From assembly GCF_900199455.1 (NCBI RefSeq), contig NZ_FZQR01000003.1:496001-560000 (forward strand): 64,000 nucleotides of DNA, in the 5' to 3' direction. Below are positions 48,624-56,184 of the stretch, piece by piece. The DNA comes from Mesorhizobium carmichaelinearum (GTDB taxonomy: Bacteria > Pseudomonadota > Alphaproteobacteria > Rhizobiales > Rhizobiaceae). The position numbers and the translations under genes are program-made. The notes under the pieces were generated by a model. That model had not been told where the DNA came from, searched no databases, and worked only from the letters and a program-made list of their open reading frames with translations. The first letter of the stretch is position 1; every line of letters starts with the position of its first letter.

Positions 48624-49677
48624 CCTGACGGGCTCCACTAAACCGGCGCTGCGCCTGGTCGATAAGAACGGAAATGATGATGACGACGCCGACGGCGATG
48701 AACTGCCAGAACGGTTCGACATTGACGAAGACCAAGCCGTACTGGATGACCGCGATCACCAGCGCGCCGGCGACCGTGCCGAAGATGGTGCCGGAGCCGC
48801 CGAACAGGCTGGCGCCGCCGATCACCACGGCCGCGACGCTGTCGAGCAGAAGGGGCTCACCGGCTTGTGCGGCGCCCGCGGTGAAGCGCGCGGCATAGAG
48901 CGCGCCGCCGAGCCCGGCGCACATCGCCGACAGCACGTAGAGCCGCAATATGTGCCCCCTGATGTCGATGCCGGCGCGGCGCGCCGCCTGCACGTTGGCA
49001 CCAATGGCATAATTGTGCTGGCCGAACCGGGTCTGGCTGAGCAGATAGTGCATGACGATGACAAAGATGGCGGTGATCATCACCAGATAGGGCACGCCAT
49101 GGAACTTGCCGTTGCCGAGCAGCGCGAACCAGGAATTCTGCACCGGCACGGTGGTGCCGCCGGCAAGCAGGAAGGCTGCACCGCGTGCGACGCCGAACAT
49201 GCCGAGCGTGCCGATGAAGGGCGGGACCTTGAGGCGCGAGATCAGCAGGCCGTTGATGACGCCCGGCACGCCGGCAACGATTACCGAGGCGAGGATGCCA
49301 GCCAGCATCGCCAGCGGCAGGGGAATGGCGGCGCCCGCCATGTTGGTGGCATGCGCGGCGATGACGGCGGCAAGCCCCATGATGAAGCCGAGCGACAGGT
49401 CGATGCCGCCCGAAATGATGACGAAGGTCTGGCCGGTCGCCAGCAGCAGCGGCGCCACGGCGAAGATGGCAATGGACTGCAGATTGAACGGATTGAGCAC
49501 GAAGGTCGCACCGAAGGCGAGCCGCGACCAGATCTCGAAACAGATGAGCAGGCCGGCCAGGAACAGCCAGGCGCGCCCTTCGGCGATGCGTGCGACCAGG
49601 CTGCGGGCCGGATCGCCATGATCGGCCTGAGGGGCGACATGCTTCTCGGCAGGCTGGGCTGGTGATGTCGAGGTCAT
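48616..49677 (-). CDS. CUT2 sugar ABC transporter permease (FrcC/RbsC-like)
   Basis: A 353-residue permease with about ten hydrophobic segments. BPD_transp_2 motifs are GQTFVIISGGIDLSLGFIMG at about 79-98 and AAVVIGGASLFGGSGTIFG at about 277-295. The N-terminal 35 residues are cytoplasmic and polar. It follows the binding-protein gene after a strong stem-loop. Confidence 0.93.
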   Translation of the reverse strand: MTSTSPAQPAEKHVAPQADHGDPARSLVARIAEGRAWLFLAGLLICFEIWSRLAFGATFVLNPFNLQSIAIFAVAPLLLATGQTFVIISGGIDLSLGFIMGLAAVIAAHATNMAGAAIPLPLAMLAGILASVIVAGVPGVINGLLISRLKVPPFIGTLGMFGVARGAAFLLAGGTTVPVQNSWFALLGNGKFHGVPYLVMITAIFVIVMHYLLSQTRFGQHNYAIGANVQAARRAGIDIRGHILRLYVLSAMCAGLGGALYAARFTAGAAQAGEPLLLDSVAAVVIGGASLFGGSGTIFGTVAGALVIAVIQYGLVFVNVEPFWQFIAVGVVIIISVLIDQAQRRFSGARQDE

Positions 49678-49729
49678 GGATACTCCGCGGCGCCTTCAAA
49701 CAGGCCTCGATTGGCGAGGACCCGGTGCA

Positions 49730-49757
49730 GGCTCCTCCCGGCGAACCGGGAGGAGCC
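49730..49757 (-). other. Stem-loop behind the CUT2 binding-protein gene
   Basis: A perfect 12-bp stem (49730-49741 with 49746-49757) with a CGAA tetraloop lies 14 nt past the binding-protein stop on the minus strand. There is no T-run. It is a probable mRNA stabiliser. Confidence 0.75.
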
Positions 49758-49771
49758 GAGCTGGTCTGGAC

Positions 49772-50749
49772 TTACTCGGAGTAGAGATACTTCGAGATGT
49801 TCGGGTCCGCGATGTTGGACTTGTCCATGATCGTGAAGCCGGTGCCGATGGTGACCGGGATCGAGTGGCCGGTCAGATGGGCATAGGCCGAGACGACGCC
49901 GTAATAGCCGATCTCGGCCGGATGCTGGGCGATCGCCACGTCGATCAGGCCGGTGTTGATGTTGTCGACGATGCTGGTCGGCGCATCGAACGCCACCACC
50001 TTGATGGTGCCGCTCTGCCCGGCCTGCTTGACACCGTTGGCCGCACCCAAAGCCGAGAACAAATTGGCGCCGAACACGCCGACCAGGTCTGGGTTGCGCG
50101 CGAACACCGCCTGCAGCTGCGAGGCCGCCTTGTTGGCGTCGTTGTTGTTGAACTGGGTCTCGAGCACGGTAATGCCCGTATGCTTGGCCATCTCCTTCTT
50201 GAAGCCTTCTTCACGCTGGTCGGTGGTCGAGATGCCGGGATTGACGTTCGACACATAGACCTTGCCCTTGTCGCCAATGGCGGTGGCCAGCGCCCGCGCG
50301 GCAATCTCGCCGCCGAGCACATTGTCGGAAGCGATATAGGCCAGCGGGAAATCGGCATCGCCGGCGCCGGTCTGGTAGACGCCACTGCCGATGAAGGTGT
50401 CGACGGTGATCACCGGAATGCCGGCGTCATTGGCCTTGCGCAGCGGCTCGACCAGCTGGACCTTGTCGGTCGGCGCGATCAGGATCGCGTCCGGCTTCTT
50501 GGCGATGACCGCGTCGAGCACCGGAACCTGCGTCACCGGGTTGAAGTCCGGCGCGCCCTGGAACACCAAATTGACGCCAAGCGCGTCAGCCGCCGCCTGC
50601 GCGCCCTTGCGCATGGTGATGTAGAAGCCGTCGGTGGTCAGGCCCGGAACGAGCGCAATGGTGTATTTCTTGTCCTGCGCCTGTGCGGGCGCGATCAGCA
50701 CCGTCGCACTGACGGCGAGCGCCGCGAGCGCGGCAACAATCTTCTTCAT
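49772..50749 (-). CDS. CUT2 sugar-binding protein
   Basis: A 325-residue RbsB-type binding protein. The signal peptide is KKIVAALAALAVSATVLI with cleavage near AQAQ|DKKY. The mature domain has YTIALVPGLTTDGFYITMRKG, PDAILIAPTDKVQLVEPLR and VVAFDAPTSIVDNINTGLIDVAIAQHP. AGGAGGA precedes ATG 50749. It is the first gene of a three-gene transporter unit; the predicted SorC site lies about 250 bp upstream. The nearby LacD-type aldolase and ROK kinase suggest a ketohexose or hexitol ligand. Confidence 0.93.
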   Translation of the reverse strand: MKKIVAALAALAVSATVLIAPAQAQDKKYTIALVPGLTTDGFYITMRKGAQAAADALGVNLVFQGAPDFNPVTQVPVLDAVIAKKPDAILIAPTDKVQLVEPLRKANDAGIPVITVDTFIGSGVYQTGAGDADFPLAYIASDNVLGGEIAARALATAIGDKGKVYVSNVNPGISTTDQREEGFKKEMAKHTGITVLETQFNNNDANKAASQLQAVFARNPDLVGVFGANLFSALGAANGVKQAGQSGTIKVVAFDAPTSIVDNINTGLIDVAIAQHPAEIGYYGVVSAYAHLTGHSIPVTIGTGFTIMDKSNIADPNISKYLYSE

Positions 50750-50889
50750 GACATCCTCCTCATTATTGGCAGATCTGCCGTTGCAAGTGACATTGGAATG
50801 GCCGTCATCGGTTCAGATGCCGACGGCCGGGAACGCCTGTTTGCCTTTCGCGGGCAGCTCCTCCCAAGCGCCCTCCAGTCGATATGTCA

Positions 50890-50907
50890 GCCGGTCAGCC
50901 GACCGGC
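50890..50907 (-). terminator. Stem-loop downstream of the SorC-type gene
   Basis: GCCGGTC (50890-50896), loop AGCC and GACCGGC (50901-50907) form a perfect 7-bp stem about 260 nt past the regulator stop. No T-run is present, so this is a weak terminator candidate. Confidence 0.3.
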
Positions 50908-50996
50908 GCACCTGGCCACAGTCCCGAACCTCTGCCTCCGCGAGGTCCGGCAAACTGTCTCCCGCGCCACGCCTTGCCGGCGGGGCGTTTCGAACT

Positions 50997-51024
50997 TGTA
51001 ACACTTTGCAGAAATAAATTGCAA
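50997..51024 (-). promoter_or_regulatory. SorC-type operator candidate upstream of the sugar transporter
   Basis: Read on the minus strand, this 28-bp segment begins TTGCAATT and ends GTGTTACA. It matches the segment 52109-52136 at 24 of 28 positions. It lies 248 bp upstream of the binding-protein start. Confidence 0.62.
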
Positions 51025-51165
51025 CTCGGTTTTTCCGAGCTGGCAGCGCCGGGCTTTCACACCGTAAAACATCCGACTGCTCCGCAGAGCCCCTGGCCGA
51101 CTATCACCCGGGGCTTTCGGCAGCACAACTGGTTTTCGTGGCAGCGCCCCCTGCCCGTTCCATCG

Positions 51166-52065
51166 CTACGCGAGCGCCGCGAGGATGGCTTGCGCCGTCT
51201 TGGTGTCCGTTACCAGCGTGTTGATGAGCCCGGCGCGAACGGCGGCGATGATTGCCGTCGCCTTTTCCGGCGACGCGGCAAGGCCGATGACCAGAGGCAC
51301 GGCGCGCAGCTGCGCCGGCGACATGGCGATCATCCGGCTCTCCCCTTCCCAGGCGATCAGCGTGCCCTCGGCGTCGAAGTAATGGCGAAGCACGTCGCCG
51401 GCGGCATGAACCAGCGCCTGCTCGCTCGGCGTGGCGGCACTGGCTTCGGGGGCATTGATGGCATGCGGCAGGCCGATGCCGACGATCGCGACATCGGTCC
51501 TCTCCCACAGCGCGACGGCATCGCGGATGGCGGTGTCGCGCAGGAAGACCTCGCGCAATTCGCTGGACGGCAGATAGGGCGCATGGATGAAATGCGGTGT
51601 ACCGCCGAACTCCTCGGCGGCGAGCCGCACGAATTCGTTGACCTGGAAATGCGCCGCCTGCTGCTGCATGCCGCCGGTGGCGGCCACGGTCAGCACGCCG
51701 GGCATGCGCGGCAAACCGGCCCGGATCACCTCGCGCACGGCGCGCCCCCAGCCGATGGCGACGACGGAACCCGCCACCAGTTGCGCCTGCCTGAGCAGCC
51801 CGCCAAGCGGTGCCGCGAGTGCCGCCAGCGTGCCCGCCGCCGGCGTCTCGACCACGGCGGCATCCCGCAATTTCAAGCTATCGATCAGCTGCCTGGTGAT
51901 ATCCTCCGGCGTCGCCAGGTCGAGAACCTCGATGCGCACGATCCCTTCCGCCCGTGCCCGCTGCAGCAGGCGCGAAATCGTCGCGGTGGAGACCCCGAGG
52001 CGCCGCGCAATGTCGACCTGCGACATCTCTTCCACATAATGCAGCTTGGCCACCGTGTGCAGCAT
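51166..52065 (-). CDS. SorC/DeoR-type sugar-binding transcriptional regulator
   Basis: A 299-residue regulator. Residues about 12-45 form the helix-turn-helix (EEMSQVDIARRLGVSTATISRLL), and residues about 60-299 form the phospho-sugar-sensing domain related to the NagB fold. The first in-frame ATG is 52065. Family members usually have around ten more residues before LLHTVAKLHY, so a non-ATG start slightly upstream is possible. It is divergent from the aldolase gene, and a 28-bp site lies 44 bp upstream. A sugar phosphate from the pathway is the likely inducer. Confidence 0.9.
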   Translation of the reverse strand: MLHTVAKLHYVEEMSQVDIARRLGVSTATISRLLQRARAEGIVRIEVLDLATPEDITRQLIDSLKLRDAAVVETPAAGTLAALAAPLGGLLRQAQLVAGSVVAIGWGRAVREVIRAGLPRMPGVLTVAATGGMQQQAAHFQVNEFVRLAAEEFGGTPHFIHAPYLPSSELREVFLRDTAIRDAVALWERTDVAIVGIGLPHAINAPEASAATPSEQALVHAAGDVLRHYFDAEGTLIAWEGESRMIAMSPAQLRAVPLVIGLAASPEKATAIIAAVRAGLINTLVTDTKTAQAILAALA

Positions 52066-52108
52066 CGTCCGCGATGCGGTCGCATCCTGGATGGGGGAAA
52101 CTGACAGC

Positions 52109-52136
52109 TTGCAATTCCTTTCAGCAACGTGTTACA
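52109..52136 (+). promoter_or_regulatory. SorC-type operator candidate between sorC-type and aldolase genes
   Basis: This 28-bp segment (TTGCAATT...GTGTTACA) matches the reverse strand of 50997-51024 at 24 of 28 positions. Its place between divergent genes fits autoregulation and control of the aldolase unit. Confidence 0.65.
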
Positions 52137-52340
52137 CACGTATACGCCGACGGGAGTTATCGCGCAAATCCAGCCAACTCGCAACGTAAGATGGCTCCCA
52201 GGCCGCAAGCCCGGCGAGCCGCTTTCTTCGAGGGCGATGGCGCGTCACGGCGTCCTGCCGGCAGGCGGGCAGAACTGAACATTGACGTTTCCACGGGATC
52301 CGCGCTCTCGGCACGAGAGCGCCAACATCGGATTGAGACC

Positions 52341-53249
52341 ATGACGAAGATGACCACCGCGGAACTGCGCGGCTATCAGCAGATATGCGGCAAGGATGGA
52401 GCCATGGTGGCCATCGCCTGCGACCAGCGCGGCGGCATGCGGACCTTGCTGGCATCGGATCCGGCGGAACAGGCCAAGATCACCAACGACATGCTCGGCG
52501 ACACCAAGGCCGACATTACGCGCTACCTCGCCAGTGCGGCGTCCTGCGTGTTGCTCGACCCGCTCTGCGCGGTGCCGCGCATTGTCGACGAGGGCGTCTT
52601 GAACCGCGATACGGCGCTGCTCATCGGCCTCGACGCTTCCGGTTTCGACGTCTCGCCCGAAGGCTACCGCCTGTCACGCCTGGTTCCCGACATCGACGCG
52701 CGCCGTGTCCGCGCACTCGGCGGCACCGGTGGCAAGATCATGGTCTATCTGCGGGCCGACAAGCCGCAAGCCAACGAGCACAACATCGCCATTCTGCGCC
52801 AATGCATCGCCGATTTCGGGCAGGAAGACCTGCTGCTGGTCGTCGAGTTCCTGACCTATCAGCTCGACGGCGAAAGCCCAGAGGACTATGCGGCCAAGAC
52901 GCCATGGCTTGTCGAAGAAGGCACCAGGATTTCGCTGGAGTGCGGCGCCAAGGTGCTGAAGCTCCCCTACCCCGGAACGCCGCAAGCCTGCGCCAACATC
53001 ACCAAAATGGCCGGCGACGTGCCGTGGGCGGTGCTTTCGGCCGGCGTCAACCACGCCACCTTCCTTGGCCAGGTCGAGATCGCCATGCAGAACGGCGCCT
53101 CTGGCGTCATCGCCGGCCGCTCACTGTGGAAGGATTGCATCTCGCTCGACCGTGACATCCAGCGCGAAAGGCTTAAGACCATTGCGGTGCCGCGATTGCG
53201 TGAGATCCAGGCCGTGATCGGGCATTACCGGCAGAAAGCCGCTGCCTGA
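52341..53249 (+). CDS. LacD/YihT-family class I aldolase
   Basis: A 302-residue TIM-barrel aldolase related to tagatose-1,6-bisphosphate aldolase LacD and the sulfofructose-phosphate aldolase YihT. Family features are AIACDQRGGMRTLLAS near residue 28, the catalytic Schiff-base lysine probably in GGKIMVYLRADKPQ or GAKVLKLPYP, and the phosphate-binding end VLSAGVNHATFLGQVEIAMQNGASGVIAGR. It starts at ATG 52341. With the kinase fusion next door it would cleave a phosphorylated keto-sugar to triose units. The exact sugar is unknown. Confidence 0.88.
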   Translation: MTKMTTAELRGYQQICGKDGAMVAIACDQRGGMRTLLASDPAEQAKITNDMLGDTKADITRYLASAASCVLLDPLCAVPRIVDEGVLNRDTALLIGLDASGFDVSPEGYRLSRLVPDIDARRVRALGGTGGKIMVYLRADKPQANEHNIAILRQCIADFGQEDLLLVVEFLTYQLDGESPEDYAAKTPWLVEEGTRISLECGAKVLKLPYPGTPQACANITKMAGDVPWAVLSAGVNHATFLGQVEIAMQNGASGVIAGRSLWKDCISLDRDIQRERLKTIAVPRLREIQAVIGHYRQKAAA

Positions 53250-53269
53250 TAATCGCGTTTGGACCAGAG

Positions 53270-53311
53270 CTATTCCAGCAAAAGTGTGAAGCGGTTTTGC
53301 GTCCGGAATCG
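53270..53311. repeat. 42-bp palindromic repeat between aldolase and kinase genes
   Basis: ATTCC/GGAAT outer arms and a GCAAAA/TTTTGC inner pair enclose GTGTGAAGCG. It is closely similar to the repeat at 26157-26200. Confidence 0.75.
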
Positions 53312-53334
53312 CGTAGAAACAAATGCAGGACGCC

Positions 53335-54780
53335 ATGCCTCTCAGCATAGGAATCGACATTGGCGGCACCAATCTGCGTGCCGCCCGCATTTCCGGCACC
53401 GGTGAAATCCTCAAGCGCGTTTCCGAAAAGAGCGCACCCGACCCGGAGCTGGTGCTCGGCCGCATCGCCGACATGGTGCGCCTTCTCGACACGCCGGATG
53501 TGAAGGCCATCGGCGTCGGCGTTCCCGGCCGCGTCGATGCGCGGCGCGGCGCGGTTCTGTCGGGTGGCTACGTCAACCTCGCCTCGGTTGCGTTGGCGCA
53601 GCGCCTGGAAGACATGACAGGCAAGCCTGTCGTCATCGACAATGACTGCAACATGGCGCTGGCCGCCGAGATGGCGCTCGGCGCCGGGCGGGGCCATGGC
53701 AACATCGTCATGTTCACCATCGGCACCGGCATTGGCGGCGCTGTCGCCCAGGATCGGCGGATCACGCGTGGCTCGGCAACGGCGGGCCAGCTTGGCCACA
53801 TCACCGTCGACGTCAATGGCGAGGTCTGCGCCTGCGGCCGGCGCGGCTGTGTGGAGACCACCAGTTCGGGCACGGCGCTCGGCCGCCACATTGCGCGCGC
53901 CGGGCTCGGCGCCGACATTTCGGTTGACCAGCTCTTTGCCCGCGATGCGGCCGGCGACATCCAGGCGCGCGGCATACTGGATGCCTGGGCGAAACCGTTG
54001 CGTGCCGCCATCGACACCACCGTTGCCATGCTTGCTCCCGACCTGGTACTGCTTGGCGGCGGCCTTGGCCGGGCGGCACATGCAGCCCTCGACCGCGCCC
54101 CGGCGCTGGCGCCCTGGTACCAATGCCAGGTCGAACCAGCGCAGCTCGGCGACGACGCCGGTGTGATCGGCGCTGGCCTGCAGGCACTGGCGGCAGAACC
54201 GTACGCGGTTCCGGCTTCGCTCCTGGCCCAGTCCAGCCGCGCGCGGCGCGCCGTGCTCGTCAACGGCATCCCCGCCAGCGGCAAGAGCACGGTCTCGCGC
54301 GGCATCGCCGATCGCATGGGCTGGCCATTGCTGGCGCTCGACACGATCAAGAACCCGTTCCTCGAAGTGCTCGGCGGCGGCGACCGCTTGTTCAACCGCA
54401 CGCTCGGCCGCGCCAGCTACCAGGCGATCTGGTCGGTCGTCGGCGAAGCTCCCGCCGGCACCACCGTGGTCGTCGATGCTTGGTTCGGCTTCCAGCCGCG
54501 CGAGGTTCTCGAGGATCATCTCAGAAAAGCCGGCGTCGAGCAGACTTTCGAAATCTGGTGCCACGCACCCGGCGAAATCCTTGCCGAGCGCTATGGCGCC
54601 CGGCTCGACCAGCGTCCCGCCGGCCATCCCGGTGCGGCCTATATCCCCGAACTGATCGAGCTCGCCAAGCGCGCCGAGCCGCTGCGGCGCGGACCGCTCT
54701 TCGACGTCGACACGACCAAGCCGATCGACTTCGATGCCATCACCGCCTGGCTGCGGGCGGTCATGGCTGGCGGTGCATAG
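53335..54780 (+). CDS. ROK-family sugar kinase fused to a P-loop (AAA_33-type) kinase
   Basis: A 481-residue fusion. Residues 1-290 are a ROK kinase: phosphate-1 motif DIGGTN, His155 in GQLGH and the zinc motif CACGRRGCVE at 166-175. Residues about 300-481 are a P-loop kinase with Walker A GIPASGKST starting at 311 and a downstream D-x-W-F region (VVVDAWFGFQ). Normal ROK kinases end near residue 300. ATG 53335 has AGGA upstream; ATG 53323 would add four residues. The two active sites could add two phosphates to one sugar before the aldolase acts; that is inference. Confidence 0.88.
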   Translation: MPLSIGIDIGGTNLRAARISGTGEILKRVSEKSAPDPELVLGRIADMVRLLDTPDVKAIGVGVPGRVDARRGAVLSGGYVNLASVALAQRLEDMTGKPVVIDNDCNMALAAEMALGAGRGHGNIVMFTIGTGIGGAVAQDRRITRGSATAGQLGHITVDVNGEVCACGRRGCVETTSSGTALGRHIARAGLGADISVDQLFARDAAGDIQARGILDAWAKPLRAAIDTTVAMLAPDLVLLGGGLGRAAHAALDRAPALAPWYQCQVEPAQLGDDAGVIGAGLQALAAEPYAVPASLLAQSSRARRAVLVNGIPASGKSTVSRGIADRMGWPLLALDTIKNPFLEVLGGGDRLFNRTLGRASYQAIWSVVGEAPAGTTVVVDAWFGFQPREVLEDHLRKAGVEQTFEIWCHAPGEILAERYGARLDQRPAGHPGAAYIPELIELAKRAEPLRRGPLFDVDTTKPIDFDAITAWLRAVMAGGA

Positions 54781-54786
54781 GCGCCT

Positions 54787-55461
54787 TCACGCCGGCGGCC
54801 GCAGCGCCGTGCGAGCGATCTGCCAAGCGGATTCGACATGGCGCCGCGCCGCGGCTTCCGCCTCGTCGGGCCTGCGTCCCCGGATCGCATCCATGATCTC
54901 ATTCATCTCGGCGATTGCCGCTTCGCGCCGGTTGGCCGAGACGATGGTCATCGAACGAAGCTGATTGATGCGGACATTCAGCCCGCTGACGATTTCCCAG
55001 GCGACGCGCTTGTCGGCGGCCTCGAACAGCGCCTCGTAGAATTTGGTCGTCGCCCGCATCACCGCCGGCGGCGTCCCCGATGCCCACGCCTCGAACAGGT
55101 CGGCCAAAGCGCGCTCCAGCGTCGCCAATTGTTCGCTGGTCGCCGACAGGGCGCAGGCGCGTGCCGCGATGCCTTCAAGCAGCGCCCTGAGCTCATAGAT
55201 CTCGTCGGTGCGGCCGAGGTCCGGCCTTGCCACCGCCGGCCCATGCCCAGGGATCATCTGCACGAGCCCCTCGGCCTCCAGCTGGCGCAAAACCTCGCGC
55301 ACGACGGAACGGCTGACGCCAAGCTGGTCGCAAAGCGGCCGCTCGACCAGTCTTTCGCCGGGCTGGAAATGGAAATCCATGATCGCCTCGCGCATGCGCT
55401 CCAGCGCCAATGTCCTCAAGGTCTTGGCGCTGCGGTCGATGCGAAGCGTGTCGTCTTGCAT
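54787..55461 (-). CDS. GntR/FCD family regulator
   Basis: A 224-residue regulator with a winged helix at about residues 12-75 (GERLVERPLCDQLGVSRSVVREVLRQLEAEGLV) and a helical FCD domain ending RRHVESAWQIARTAL. FCD proteins sense small organic acids. It is divergent from the AA_synth gene; a perfect ATGGTATACCAT dyad between them overlaps a good promoter and is the probable operator. It ends 6 bp from the end of the kinase gene on the other strand. Confidence 0.91.
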   Translation of the reverse strand: MQDDTLRIDRSAKTLRTLALERMREAIMDFHFQPGERLVERPLCDQLGVSRSVVREVLRQLEAEGLVQMIPGHGPAVARPDLGRTDEIYELRALLEGIAARACALSATSEQLATLERALADLFEAWASGTPPAVMRATTKFYEALFEAADKRVAWEIVSGLNVRINQLRSMTIVSANRREAAIAEMNEIMDAIRGRRPDEAEAAARRHVESAWQIARTALRPPA

Positions 55462-55504
55462 GTGTTGTCTCCTGCGCCGTCACGAAAACAGATTCCATGC
55501 CCGG

Positions 55505-55543
55505 TTGACAAGGTACTTGGCGCTCCATAGCATGGTATACCAT
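55505..55543 (+). promoter_or_regulatory. Promoter with overlapping GntR operator before the AA_synth operon
   Basis: TTGACA (55505-55510), a 17-nt spacer and TAGCAT (55528-55533) form a sigma70-type promoter. The perfect palindrome ATGGTATACCAT (55532-55543) overlaps the -10. This is a classic repressor arrangement for the divergent GntR/FCD protein. Confidence 0.68.
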
Positions 55544-55596
55544 AAGATGATGCAGGAATCGGACGATCCCCTGAGCATCGCCGACCCGAGGATTCC

Positions 55597-56184
55597 ATGC
55601 AGCCTGCCATTCGCAAGATCGTGACCTACACCGAGAACACGCTGATCGAAGGCGGCAAGGTCGCGTCCAGCCCGCTGCGCCTGATCGGCGTCGCCGCGGT
55701 TCTGACCAACCCCTGGGCCGGTCGCGGCTTCAGCGACGATCTGTCGCCCGAGATTCGCGCCTGCGCGCCGGTGCTGGGAGAGATCCTGACCCGCGAGATC
55801 ATTGCCGTCGCCGGTTCCGGCGAGGCGATCGAGGGCTATGGCAAGGCCGCCATTTGCGGCACGTCGGGTGAGATCGAGCATGCCTCGGCGCTGATCCACA
55901 CGCTGCATTTCGGCAACCATTATCGCCGCGCCGTCGGCGCCAAGACCTATCTTGCCTTCACCAATCTGCGCGGCGGGCCGAACACGCCGATCATGATCCC
56001 GCTGATGGACAAGAATGACGAAGGGCGGCGCTCGCATTACCTGACCGTGCATTTCCAGATCGGCGATGCGCCGGCGCCGGACGAGCTGGTGGTGGCGCTC
56101 GGCGCTTCGATCGGCGGCCGCCCGCATCATCGCATCGGTGATCGCTACCAGGACCTCAAGGAGCTTGGAGGCGTGCATGGCTGA
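55597..56184 (+). CDS. Amino acid synthesis (AA_synth, DUF1185) family protein
   Basis: A 195-residue protein of the AA_synth family. Visible features are the N-terminal RKIVTYTENTLIEGG, VLTNPWAGRGF and GKAAICGTSGEIEHASALIHTLHFGNHYR, then a C-terminal part around HYLTVHFQIGDAP. The reaction is not established for most members. GAGGA precedes ATG 55597. It leads an operon with flavin-dependent oxygenase components and overlaps the next gene by 8 bp. Confidence 0.87.
   Translation: MQPAIRKIVTYTENTLIEGGKVASSPLRLIGVAAVLTNPWAGRGFSDDLSPEIRACAPVLGEILTREIIAVAGSGEAIEGYGKAAICGTSGEIEHASALIHTLHFGNHYRRAVGAKTYLAFTNLRGGPNTPIMIPLMDKNDEGRRSHYLTVHFQIGDAPAPDELVVALGASIGGRPHHRIGDRYQDLKELGGVHG

Larger units (their letters stand above)
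50750..51165. other. Region between the binding-protein gene and the SorC gene
   Basis: The 416-bp gap holds a hairpin at 50890-50907 and a 28-bp site at 50997-51024 shared with the sorC-aldolase region. Open frames through it are weak and I call no gene. Confidence 0.55.

Noticed and set aside
51954..52340. Upstream in-frame extension of the aldolase gene
   Set aside because: It overlaps the SorC-type gene and the predicted operator, and the added residues are unlike the family.
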